Assembly (NCBI RefSeq): GCF_000150955.2
Contig: NC_011682.1
Span: 716,897-780,896 of the forward strand
Length of the DNA stretch: 64,000 bases
From: Phaeodactylum tricornutum CCAP 1055/1
Lineage: Eukaryota; Bacillariophyta; Bacillariophyceae; Surirellales; Neidiaceae
Direction of reading: 5' to 3'
Shown here: in pieces, positions 19,350-29,282 of the stretch
Layout of the letters: the number at the start of each line of letters is the position of its first letter
Position numbering within the stretch: the first letter of the stretch is position 1
The notes under the pieces: model-generated
What the model saw: only the letters and a program-made list of their open reading frames with translations
The model's database searches: none
Told to the model about the DNA's origin: nothing
Translations under genes and position numbers: made by a program

Positions 19350-19690
19350 TTCCCTGACCGTATTGGAACAAAAACCGCTGCTTCCTGCGATTTCTCACCA
19401 ATCAAATTCTAGTCGTGGAAGCACAACGCAACGAAAGATCTTTTCGTCCGCACACTGCTTCGGAATCTGCATGTGGAAGACATATGTTCGTGATGAATCT
19501 TCTCACGCGACGGTTCATCTTATGGGTTGAGAATGGTTTCTTCAGTCCAAACTGCGGCGTACCTTGCGTACCCAGTGTTCGTCCGCGTCTCAGCCATTCT
19601 AGTCCTTTCAGAAATCATTTCCACATGTAGCAAAAGCCGGCGTGTAGAGGATCGTCGACGTCGCCACTGCGGATTTGAGAGAGATTTACC
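19350..19690 (-). pseudogene. Relic of glycosyltransferase-like gene, inverted central part
   Basis: The reverse complement matches roughly 24870-25225 of the intact gene. Shared landmarks are GGACTAGAATGGCTG, TGGGTACGCAAGGT, CAGATTCCGAAGCAG and GTTGTGCTTC. In the intact gene this corresponds to residues about 420-540. It abuts the N-terminal relic but lies in the opposite orientation, so the third copy was both decayed and internally inverted. Confidence 0.75.
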
Positions 19691-20875
19691 TCGGGTTCTT
19701 GCCTTTGTTACTCATCGTTCAGCGGCAGAGTTGTCGTCGCGAATGCTACGGTCTCGGATACGATAGCAGCAACCAAGAGCGCCCGTCCAACACGAAATCG
19801 AAATTGCTTGAATACGCGTAGTCGAAGGCGATGTAATGATGCGACTGAACAGAGAGCAAGAAAAGACTTTCATCAGGATTTCAATTTTAAAAATCGGAAT
19901 CGGCGGCGCAAGCCTTTTGTTCTCGTTGCCAAGTGAGCTGACAGTGGGCAGCCATCTAACGGGTAGCTATCGTTGACGAGAAAAAGACTCACTTCACTGA
20001 CGAGGGTCTTGTTCACCCTAAAAATCCTGGCGACTGAATCGCTCTACAATCAAAAAGCGTTGGATGCCATTCACACGTAAGGCAGCCAATTACTGTCAGT
20101 AAGGGCTCCGCGCCTGTGTCAGCACAGCCTCGTTGGTATGAACTCATCTATACGCAAAACCGTGTCGTCGATAATATAGATAAGAAAAATCAGTGATCTT
20201 TCGTATGAAAAGGTTTACGTGTACATTTACGGGACATGCATTACAGATCATCTTGGAGTCTTCGACACAATTTAAACAGTGACGTGGAAAAATTCAAACG
20301 GCCGGGCCAGGAGCTACAAGTATGTTTATCTCGTTGGCTGTCCTGTCCCCCACGGGTATCTTTGTCAAATTACGTAACAGTCTCGTTTCCTATTCCGACC
20401 TACTGCAACGACTCAAGGTCACTCATTTGGCTGTCTGTTCCTCGGGACACAAGTAAAAGTATTCACAGTCACCCATTTTCGGAATATGTACTTTGAAAAC
20501 TACGACCTGATATCAGCAGAGTAATACACAACGTTGAAATTAAACCTTGTCACCCAAACAGAAGATGTGGGTAGACGTGAAACATAAAGGACCAGAGGAC
20601 CTGTATAGCTTTTACCCTTACGGGTTATCCTACTATGGATAGAAAAAGTTTTTTATACAGTTGTATAATCAGGATGATACGGGTTGATAATGATACTAGT
20701 GCTGTAAAATGACATCTCAGCGATTCCATTCTCTGGGAAGAGCATCTGATCGGCTTTCTCACAGTCAATCTGAAAATATCAGGAGTAGCGAAACCGTTTT
20801 GAGCTATACTACGGGTCGTCATCGGATCTGACTTCTCCATCGACGCCTTCACAGCAGCAGACAATGAATGGAGAC
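19691..20875. other. Decayed intergenic sequence
   Basis: About 1.2 kb. The stretch near 20045-20100 (GATGCCATTCAC, AAGGCA) resembles one near 23075-23110 (GAGGCCATTCACGCCAAGGCA), suggesting a duplicated flank of the family. No intact gene is supported; the frame at 20236-20496 carries no motif. Confidence 0.35.
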
Positions 20876-22269
20876 TCACTTTTCGCGTCTGAATCCGCCG
20901 TCATCCGCATCCACAACCGTACCGTCGGCTCCACCGAAGGCAACCGTTACGCTACTTCCTGCTTGTGGAACAATGTCCACCTCCTCACTACTGGCATCAG
21001 CACTTAAAGCATTGCTTGTATCCTCGTTGCTGTTCAAAGCTGTTGCGTTAAATTCACTGTCTTGTGCAAAACCTACGGAATCATTGCCGAGATCATCTTC
21101 GTCTTCTTGACTCGAGCCAGTGCGATTCAAATAATCTTGTTCGTGATTAACTTTTCGTAACGTTACGAGCGCCTGGCGGCTCGGTACGGCAGACGCTCGT
21201 TGCCATAGCGCCTTGGTGCCGTCGGAGTCTACAGCAAAACAGGCTTCTAATTTGTTAGGCAATGCAACAACACCGTGTTCGAGACAAAAGAAGCAGTGTG
21301 CTGATCGGTGCTGTTGTGCTACAATGAGCTCCGAAATGTGTTTCATGGATAGTTTGCTAGGCATTTGATCGGTCGGTAAAAAGCATTCACGGCAAAAGGG
21401 GCAATCGGAGTGTTTGAGGAGCCACTGAAGAGAAAGCGCAGAAATGAGCAGGAAAATGTTTTGAGGGGAAATAAGGAAATATTTTAAGGCTGGGACCTGC
21501 CATCGCAACTGTTGTTGCAATCAGTACGGCACAGCATGAAGCTTACCTCCTTGATACACGCGTGGTGAAAATAGTGCCTGCATTTGGGATTGGCTGACCA
21601 CGATACAATGGCTCCCACTTGTATGGAATCCATACAAACAGGACATTCGAGGCCTTCATTTTCATTGTCACATTCACTCCAAATCTCCCCGTGGTTTTCG
21701 TCGTTGCTGTCGTCGTCCGCCGACATCAACGTCTCTACAGTCATGGTACGTTCTTTCGAGCGGTTTTTGCCGTGTGCCGATGTGTCTGGTTCCCAACATT
21801 CCTTGCCATTGTGCTGCAGAACTCTGCGACACAAGTCATCGTGCGCCAAGACCTGTTTGCTCACCAACCATGATTCAATGGCACTATACCTTAACTGAAT
21901 CCTGCCCTGTTCGTCCACGCTCGATCTATGATCCTCCTCGTTGTTCGTTTCTAGGCGTTGCCTCCAAATCCGACGCAGTCTCGGGATGACAAAAGGCAAC
22001 AAGACGCAAAACAGCACTCCAACCGTCAAGAAGGTCAACAGCAGGGTAAGACCCCGGATGGAAATATTGGTTCCGTTATCCCCTTTGCCGTTGCCGAGAC
22101 TTGTAAACGGGAAAACGGGGCGCCCATCTTTATCACTTCCCGAACCATCACTTCCTGTTTTGTTGGTGCCGTTGTTGTTGTTGTTGTTGTTGTCGGTCGC
22201 TCCGTACAAAACAGCATACATGGTGGTGGTCGGAATCACTTCACAGGCTTGGTCCACAGGATTTCTCAA
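20876..22269 (-). CDS. Membrane RING-H2 protein, probable E3 ubiquitin ligase (RING 2)
   Basis: Two exons on the minus strand, 22269-21547 and 21424-20876. The 122-nt intron (GTAAGC to CTTCAG) interrupts the RING between CIKE and WLLKHSDCPFC; joined, it gives 423 residues. The N terminus has an Asn-homopolymer (about seven Asn) and Gly/Asp/Ser-rich lumenal region, one membrane segment (LTLLLTFLTVGVLFCVLLPF, about residues 74-95), then a basic stretch and a conserved SAIESWLVSKQVLAH patch. The RING-H2 is CPVC, CRHYFHHAC, CPFC. Downstream are HCFFCLEHG and an acidic Ser/Asp-rich tail. It is inferred to be a membrane E3 ligase. The gene runs tail-to-tail with the broken glycosyltransferase-like copy, as the RING at 26365 does with the intact copy. 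The splice join is supported by completion of the zinc ligands. Confidence 0.87.
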
Positions 22270-23608
22270 TCAACTCTAGTTGAATCGCTTTGTTACGCTA
22301 GACGGCGGCTGTGCCCTAGGATTGAATCAAACGAAAGGCAGTACAGAGATGCCGAGCTGGCGTCCAAAGAGAGTCAACAGGTTGGGTCCGCTGGCCTGCC
22401 AGATATGCAATATGCGAGATCCGACACCCCAAAAAGTGCCGATCCTTGGAGAGAAGAAAGGGCACTTTTTGGATGTCTCGGTTGCGTTTCGTCGAAAATC
22501 GAATGATTGCGTTAACTATAACTGTTTCTCATTACGGCGGTGTGCGACAGGACGATTATACGGACATGTCCATCTACGTCACTAGTTTGTTTCTTACATT
22601 AGTGTCAATTGATGCTATCGTCATCAGACTTTATTCTGAGGAAACTGCGTCACAGACCTGGTCAGATTCTGTCAGGTTTTTGATTACGTCGGTGGTGGAT
22701 GTGTTCGTCAGTCTGTGCGGAATTTGACGGTTTGACGAAAACAATTTGTCTTGTAATTTCTGTCTAACAGTAACACGATAATAGTAGCGTCTACTTTACT
22801 TACCTACCTCTGCCTTGGTTGGTTATTATACGATGCTCCGATGATTCCATCTACAAACTACCAAGTTGATACGAAATGAGCACTGGATAATCGGGATGGA
22901 ATACATGTGATCATTTGTCGGCAGGGAATCCGCGGTGCTCTACGAGCTGGGCTCGTTTGAACAAAGAGATTTCCCGAGTCACTTCCGGCTCTGGTCGGAG
23001 CGCAAATACTACGAGAGATAGTTGGATTGTCAATGTTATTCTCGCAACGTCAAGTCCAAGGATGCTGCGTAAGGAAAGTGTTGAGGCCATTCACGCCAAG
23101 GCAATCAGGAAGTGGCTAGTACCTGTAAGCTCTACAGCGCATGCAACGCCAAGTTTACAGGATTTGCTTGGACAATACAAAAAGATCCCTTCCCAAATGG
23201 TTCACTATCGGTGTACTGTAAACTCCGATAGAATAACGGACAACGTACATTGTGCTTGAGAATTTTCTCCTACATGAAGCGAAACGATAGAAGATAATTC
23301 TGTAAGTAGATAGACCTGGCCTCCTCGACTTAGATCCAAGATCAGTGAATCGAAGACGGGGCTCTATAACTGCACGGAATTCAAACTGAATTTTAAGATA
23401 ACGGTCATGCTAAACTTTTGGTCACTTTCAAACTAAGTAAAAAACATGAAAACCAAAGCATACGCATTCGGATATCGCCATTTTTCTAAACAGAGAAATA
23501 AAACAAACAATTCATTGGTTCTATCCCCACCAACGGCGGCGCTTAGAGATAATCTGCAAGTAGCTGTTCACTTTTTCAAGAGGAGGCCAGGCCGACGAAA
23601 CTGCCATC
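22270..23608. other. Intergenic, no intact gene seen
   Basis: About 1.3 kb between divergent genes. A plus frame at 22915-23259 of 114 residues (with VEAIHAKAIRKWLVP) resembles DNA near 20050 but has no recognised domain. The region should contain promoters for both neighbours. Confidence 0.35.
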
Positions 23609-25867
23609 ATGGTGTCTCCTTACGGAAACAAGAAAAAGGATCTAGCTAGTTCTAGCACTATGCGTGTTCCTGCGTCAAAGACAAAAGAGTTGCGTCTATT
23701 CGGACTCACGATTTTGATTTCCCTTTTGAACGCGATTTATTGGTCATCGGAAATGTTGGGTTACCGGTTGAGCGACGGGGAGCCACGGTTCCTGACGCTC
23801 CCTAGCACTTCATCGTTACTGTCTTCCCCATCCTTTACATACCCGGCAACATCTACCAAAAAACTTCCTGACGCGCCTTGGACAATCTTTTATAATGCGT
23901 ACCTGCCGCTGGAGAACACCACTGAAGCCTTTGCGATCATTGAGGAGCAGTTGCAGCAGATCAATAACTCTCACGGTGCTACAAGACCGGGACTTGCCCC
24001 AGTTAAGATAAACTTACTCACGATCGGCGATCCGATTGGAGCGGAGAAGGTGCGAGCCTACTGTTCGACGGAGACTAATCTAGACTGCGAGCATTTGCAA
24101 CACCATGAGGACGGCAGTTTCGAAGACGTTACCCTGTCTCGGTTATACGACTTTTGTAGCAACCAGGAGACCGATGATAATAAACTCGATCCCAGCACCT
24201 CGCCACACGATCCGATTGTTGTCTACCTCCATTCGAAGGGAACTTATCACCCCAGCGAAAGGAATGATCACTGGAGGCGGTACATGACAGACGCGGCGAT
24301 GAGTCAAGAATGCTTGGAGTTTCAAGATCAACACGGCCGAGAGATTGCCCCAACGACAAACATTTCTTCTACTCATAACACTCAGTGTAACGTGTGCGGA
24401 TTTCTATTTCATCCGATATGGACACCTTTTTTTCCAGGCAATATTTGGTCCGCCAAGTGCAGCTATATCCGAAAGCTGATGCATCCACAAGTCTTTAAAA
24501 ACCAATCCGAGTCGACGGCTGACAAGGCTGTGGCTCTCATGAGAGAAGGACGTTTCACTATGAATTTGCTATCCCCTTTTTTGGAAGTGGGCGGTTACTT
24601 GGGACGTGAGCGATTCGCAGATGAGCATTGGGTGGGGAGTCATCCCTCATTGGTACCTTGTGACTTGGCTCCTAGGCCGTACCTGATGAAGTGGGTCCAC
24701 CCCCGACTACGGAACAGTTTTCGTGCTCCGCCACTCGAATGGTCAGTAGCGCCTCGCCACGGAATCAACGAAGATTGGTTGTTCTTGCAGGGTCTTCAAA
24801 AGAAGTATCGGCTGGTGGCCGACCCTGATTGGCGTCATCGAGAGTTCTTCTTGTTGCCGGGAGCGCTGTGGAAGTGGATCACCTGGTACGACAAGGTACC
24901 GCCGGCGTCTTCGTATGTGTGGAAATGGTTTCCGGATGGACTAGAATGGCTGGGACGCGTGGAAACATTGGGTACGCAAGGTCTGCTGCAGTTTTTGACT
25001 GAAGACACCTTTCTATACCCGTCAGATGAAGCGTCGAGTGTGAATCCGTTTCAGATCGTCGAGAAAGATGATAAAGAAGGTTCATCGCGAACATTCTTCT
25101 TCCACATACAGATTCCGAAGCAGCTTGCTGACGAGAAGAGCTTTCGTGGAGTTGTGCTTCGACGGCTTGAATCGATTGGCGAGCAATCCCCGGGAGCAAC
25201 GGTTTTCTTCAACACAGTAGGGGAATCGGGTATACTGGACGTGGAAGAGATGAAAAACTTTTGTAGAGAGAAGTTTCATCTAGATTGTGTGCACATGGAG
25301 CACTTGGATGCCGGGATGGATCTTGTCACTTTGAATCGAGTACATGAGTTCTGCATGAGCCACAATACATCACGCGTTGGGTTTGTTAGGACAACAGGAT
25401 GGCCCGAGTTGTCGGCTGCTTTTGCGAGTCAAGAACGCCTAGAGCAAACCAGAGTTGTGGCAAATGATAAGTGCTGGACAAACACAGATTGCGATGTTTG
25501 CTCACTAAAGACCAACTCCAAATCCGGTAACATTTCACCGAAGATTCAACGTATTGTTATTTCGTCACCGTCGGTTACCCATGGTGAAGTTAACAAAGAA
25601 ACACGTGGTGATAAATCTTCCCGCAATGGATTGAAAAAGCGCGCCAAGCAGGCTCAGAAGGGACGGAGTCCTTTAATGTGGACAGCGAGTTGTGCGTACA
25701 TCAATGATTTAATTCACCCAAACGAGTTCGCCTCTCGTTTGTCGGAAGATCGTTGGAAAGACAGCCAAGTAAGTGGTGAACGTTGGATATTTAACAGCAC
25801 TTCAATCACGCACTGCCAAGTTCATACAAAGGTAACAGCAGGGCAAGCACCGATTAGTAAGAAGTGA
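23609..25867 (+). CDS. Type II membrane protein, putative glycosyltransferase-like (copy B)
   Basis: A 752-residue intron-free paralogue of the gene at 10921, aligning over nearly the whole length. It has a basic start (MVSPYGNKKKDLASS), a signal-anchor (LRLFGLTILISLLNAIYWSS, about residues 29-48), then a lumenal part with two related halves. Half one holds GDPIGAEKVRAYC, IVVYLHSKGTYHPSE, CNVCGF and NIWSAKCSYIRKL. Between the halves lies the most conserved block of the pair (HGINEDWLFLQG, ADPDWRHREFFLLPGALWKW). Half two holds NTVGESGILDVEEMKNFC, FVRTTGWPE, CDVCSLKT and MWTASCAYINDL; it has lost the HSKGT motif. A basic linker near residue 670 (RNGLKKRAKQAQKGR) and a weakly conserved end follow. 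Glycosyltransferase-like activity in the secretory pathway is a tentative inference. An alternative start is the Met of MRVPASKTK at residue 18. Confidence 0.85.
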   Translation: MVSPYGNKKKDLASSSTMRVPASKTKELRLFGLTILISLLNAIYWSSEMLGYRLSDGEPRFLTLPSTSSLLSSPSFTYPATSTKKLPDAPWTIFYNAYLPLENTTEAFAIIEEQLQQINNSHGATRPGLAPVKINLLTIGDPIGAEKVRAYCSTETNLDCEHLQHHEDGSFEDVTLSRLYDFCSNQETDDNKLDPSTSPHDPIVVYLHSKGTYHPSERNDHWRRYMTDAAMSQECLEFQDQHGREIAPTTNISSTHNTQCNVCGFLFHPIWTPFFPGNIWSAKCSYIRKLMHPQVFKNQSESTADKAVALMREGRFTMNLLSPFLEVGGYLGRERFADEHWVGSHPSLVPCDLAPRPYLMKWVHPRLRNSFRAPPLEWSVAPRHGINEDWLFLQGLQKKYRLVADPDWRHREFFLLPGALWKWITWYDKVPPASSYVWKWFPDGLEWLGRVETLGTQGLLQFLTEDTFLYPSDEASSVNPFQIVEKDDKEGSSRTFFFHIQIPKQLADEKSFRGVVLRRLESIGEQSPGATVFFNTVGESGILDVEEMKNFCREKFHLDCVHMEHLDAGMDLVTLNRVHEFCMSHNTSRVGFVRTTGWPELSAAFASQERLEQTRVVANDKCWTNTDCDVCSLKTNSKSGNISPKIQRIVISSPSVTHGEVNKETRGDKSSRNGLKKRAKQAQKGRSPLMWTASCAYINDLIHPNEFASRLSEDRWKDSQVSGERWIFNSTSITHCQVHTKVTAGQAPISKK

Positions 25868-26364
25868 AACAAAGGCTTAAAGGAGAAGGGGAAAAGGATG
25901 AAGGAATCCATGTCAGAAGCGGAGCTCAGCTGCTAGGATTGGGGATCTCTCTCAACAGCAGGAAATGTGTTTGTACAGAATACCAACTTTGGATAAATTA
26001 TAGTGCTCTATACTGAATCCTTTAACGAACACGAGATCTGGAAACACACTGTTTCCTCTACATTTATGGACAACGAATGAGCTGTTGTCCAAACAGACAC
26101 TATACCAGAATGGCAACTTTCTTTGTCAAACACAGTTTCAGGAATCATGGTTCAATAACTGTAAGCAACCCCCCCCTCCCCCTCCCCCTTCCCTTTAGAC
26201 CATGTCTTGCTTGACAAGATCCCTGTAGGAATCTGCTACCTCCGATCATGTTTCTGGAAACATGAATATCAGCATCTTCCCATCCTCCTTGGAGACAGGG
26301 TTTTTCCAGCTCAAATGAACACAAAGTATACAGCTGGGCCATCGTATCTACAGTCAATCGCTTT
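25868..26364. other. Intergenic with a C-rich tract
   Basis: About 500 bases between convergent genes. A pyrimidine run of C interrupted by single T lies at about 26169-26195, close to the 3' end of the minus-strand RING gene. No gene is seen. Confidence 0.45.
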
Positions 26365-27458
26365 TCATAAAAAAGGGATAACTGCAAGTCTTGGCGATTG
26401 TTGCAGGCCTTCCTCCAAGTCCTCTAACCGAACATCGCTTCCAATCTCGAGCGACTCTGGATGGGTCGTTCTAAGGTGTGCGTGTGCCGTATGCTGCGAG
26501 AGCGTTTGGTGGGAGCACTCTTTCATAACAGAACCAAAGTTTGTGCATCGACAAAGACGCAATTCTTCTCTAGATACATGAGACATGACTATCTCTCGAA
26601 ACATGTCGACCATTTCAGATGAATATCGATCCTCGTCGATCGTGACTAGACCGTCCCGTGCGCAATAGTAAGTTACAGCCGACCGTGCCCTCCGTTGCTT
26701 CATGAGCTCGGCTATTTGTTTCTTCTTTGCTGACTTGTACGTCTCGGCGTCAACTGGTAAGAATGTTTCGCGACAAAATGGGCAATTGCTGTGACGAAGC
26801 AGCCATTTCTGAAAAAAATGAGTATGGCAAGCAAACCATCATGTCAGGTACCTACAGAGCAAGCAACGAGGGAATTATACATTCATGCAAACTAGATATA
26901 TTCCCATACCTTGATGCATCGATGGTGGAAAACATGACTACACGTTCCTTGTAGACAAGGTGACCAGGAGACCACATCGTCGACAAGAAATTCCTCCATG
27001 CAAATCGGACATTCTCTTCCGACTCTACAAGAACTTTCGTCATCTGTTTCCACAGTGTCGCAGGAATCCATTGGCTTCAGGTGGTTATTGCTGCCTTTAG
27101 TTTCATGCGAGCGGGTGCAACTGAATATCTCGCAATTTTCCGAATGAGCCAGAACGCGTTTGCTGATGAGCCATTTTTCTATCGTTGCGTAGCGAAGTTC
27201 GATCCGTTTCGGATCAGCTTCTCTCCTCCGTTGAATATACCGCATAATCGGGGGCGCTGACATGATAAGAAACAATATCGAGAGGAGAATGATCAATCCA
27301 ATCAAGAAACCCACTACTACCATATTGGTGCTTTCCACAGTCACGGCGATTGGCGCGAGCGTTGGTGCCGACGTAAATGTTTCCGGAGTGACAGAACCAC
27401 GATCGATGTACTCCAAGTACTGCGATCGGGTGTTCTCTCCGCGTCCTACCTCCATCAC
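26365..27458 (-). CDS. Membrane RING-H2 protein, probable E3 ubiquitin ligase (RING 3)
   Basis: Two exons on the minus strand, 27458-26910 and 26808-26365, giving 330 residues. The 101-nt intron (GTATGG to TTTCAG) falls in the RING between CIK and KWLLRHSNCPFC, the same place within one residue as in the gene at 20876. The short lumenal N terminus (MMEVGRGENTRS) leads to one membrane segment (VVVGFLIGLIILLSILFLIM, about residues 47-66), then a basic stretch with DPKRIELRYATIEKWLISKRVLAH, closely matching RING 2. The finger is CPIC, CSHVFHHRC, CPFC. The C terminus is shorter than in RING 2 and contains CRCTNFGSVMKECSHQTLSQH, a Cys/His patch. It is tail-to-tail with the intact glycosyltransferase-like gene. 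A membrane E3 ligase is inferred. Confidence 0.88.
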
Positions 27459-28339
27459 TACTGGACTCTAACAAAGCACTTCTCCCGATTACGAAGCGAT
27501 GAAAAAATAGAAGTGGACAGCAATCTACAGTGAAAGAGGAATCGAACTGCTTGGCACGACGGTAGACGTTCGAGTGCTTGGAAGCTTGACGCCGTTGTCT
27601 GACAGTGACCTGCACCCATCAACCACATCGACCCTGTAGGTGCTGGGAAGTCGAAAAATCTGACCCAGATTTCAATTTTTGGATTATTTAACAGATAGAA
27701 GTGTCAAAGTCATCCGAAAAAGATCCGTGTATATATTTCATCCGGGACTTCATTCTCCCCTTATAAGTGTAAATATTGATCATCGATTGGGAGCAAAAAG
27801 ATCGTGGTCCATTTCAGACCATTAATGACTGTAATTGGATTAGGCACTTTTTCCCTGAGACGTGCGAGTCACGAATTTCATATTACGACTCGCAGGATAC
27901 GACAGGGGCAGGGCTTAAGCTATGCTAAAATGTAGGCAATATGTGGTGCAATGCTAGGGCACAGCGCCAACCCAAAAGGCATTACGGTATGCCAATTCAT
28001 GTTCTGGTCCCAAGATGCAGCAGTGCTCCTGCAATTGGATAGACACAAGCGAACTTTGAGCTTTGGCGGCTAGTACTGATGAAGGACCTTTCGCAACAAA
28101 CGTGTGGCATGCATAATTCTTAGGAACGCAATGATTAAGCCTAGAGGATAGTAAGTACAAGACCCCGTTTTGTAGCCTACTCTGCTCGAATATGCGCTTG
28201 CGGCTATGTCTTGTCCAAAGGTCTTTTCCAGCGCAAATTAGAGTGTTGTGCATGTTGGATCAAATTTCATCAATCGTCCAAATTTGGGGTCAATCGAATT
28301 GCGGAGGACCAGAAGCCACCTCGGAATTACTGCCGGGAA
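27459..28339. other. Intergenic with a short dyad
   Basis: About 880 bases. TGCGAGTC at 27863-27870 is matched by GACTCGCA at 27887-27894 (perfect 8-bp arms, 16-base spacer). No gene is recognised. Confidence 0.4.
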
Positions 28340-28864
28340 TTACCGCTCTTGCTGTTCTCGAAGACGTGCCTGCTCCTCCAGATGAAACACATTGGACTCC
28401 CAGCTGCCGAACGTAGACGGGGACGGTAAATTCGTCCCAAAGGTATGCTTGATTTGATATCGGTCAACGACTGTATCAAAAAAGTGTGGGTTGTAAAAAT
28501 CGTTTTGCTGTTTCAAATTCTCCACCCAACTGGAAGTCTCTCCAATCGCCTCCGCGACTTTCACAAAACTATCTGATTGAATTGATCTATTACGTTCCCA
28601 GCCTTCGCGCCTTTCGGCAATGTAGTTTTTGTTCCAACATACGATCGACGGGTTATCACCGACTTTTCGATTCTCAATGTTCGTAGACGACGAAAAAGTT
28701 TCACTGCGCGTAGAGCCTTTCAATGGATCCACGACCCCCTTTGGGCCCGCTTTATGCCCAATACCGCTTCCTGAGGCCGTCGAGGGTTGGGGGGCTACCG
28801 CTTCGCTCTCGAACAAGTCAGAACTTTGGCCGCTGTCGGATTCGTAAGCGGCCAGTACATCCAT
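28340..28864 (-). CDS. HCNGP / SAP30BP-like nuclear protein
   Basis: From the Met at 28864 (MDVLAAYESDSGQSSD) the protein has 174 residues. The frame extends 17 residues further upstream, but this start matches the family, whose members begin with a short acidic Tyr/Asp/Ser patch. The C-terminal half carries the HCNGP signature: ENLKQQNDFYNPHFFDTVV, then FGTNLPSPSTFGSW, against the family pattern of F.NP....K/E..., GTN.P...F.P. The end is a Glu/Arg/Gln-rich helix (LEEQARLREQQER). SAP30BP-type proteins are nuclear and are linked to transcriptional repression and to splicing. Identification rests on a short conserved region, so it is good but not certain. It lies head-to-head with the arrestin-fold gene with about 420 bases between them. 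Confidence 0.78.
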   Translation of the reverse strand: MDVLAAYESDSGQSSDLFESEAVAPQPSTASGSGIGHKAGPKGVVDPLKGSTRSETFSSSTNIENRKVGDNPSIVCWNKNYIAERREGWERNRSIQSDSFVKVAEAIGETSSWVENLKQQNDFYNPHFFDTVVDRYQIKHTFGTNLPSPSTFGSWESNVFHLEEQARLREQQER

Positions 28865-29282
28865 ATCGAGATTTTTGACTATGAAGCGAATCCGATGGTT
28901 ATCAAACAAATGCACAATGTAAAAGGAAAGGCTGGTGCGTGGTGGCCACGATCACTGCACACAAGGAACCGCGTGGACAGGTCTTGCGTTTTTCTTGCCT
29001 TACAGTTAACTTCGCAACAGAAACTCAAACTGTCTGTCCGTTTGTCCATGACGCGAGATCTCTCTGGGTTCGCTTTCGTGTCAACCTGGGAATTCACGAC
29101 TCACGGCCTCTGCAGCAATCTTCATTCGTTGCGAACCCCCGACTTGTGTTTTATGCGAACCTTACCTATATTCTCTACATAACAGTAAATTCACTACTAA
29201 CATGACAGTGAATCCTGTCCTTCCACAACGACCTGCTCAACTTATATTAATACGTTCGTGCAGCTGACAACTGTCCTTCCCC

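Noticed and set aside
22915-23259. Plus-strand frame of 114 residues between RING 2 and GT-like copy B
   Set aside because: Not recognised; only a weak resemblance to DNA near 20050; kept as decayed flank, not as a gene.
26169-26195. C-rich tract as a possible G-quadruplex on the minus strand
   Set aside because: Minus strand is G-rich, but it lies after the stop codon of RING 3 and there is no evidence of function; noted only as low-complexity.
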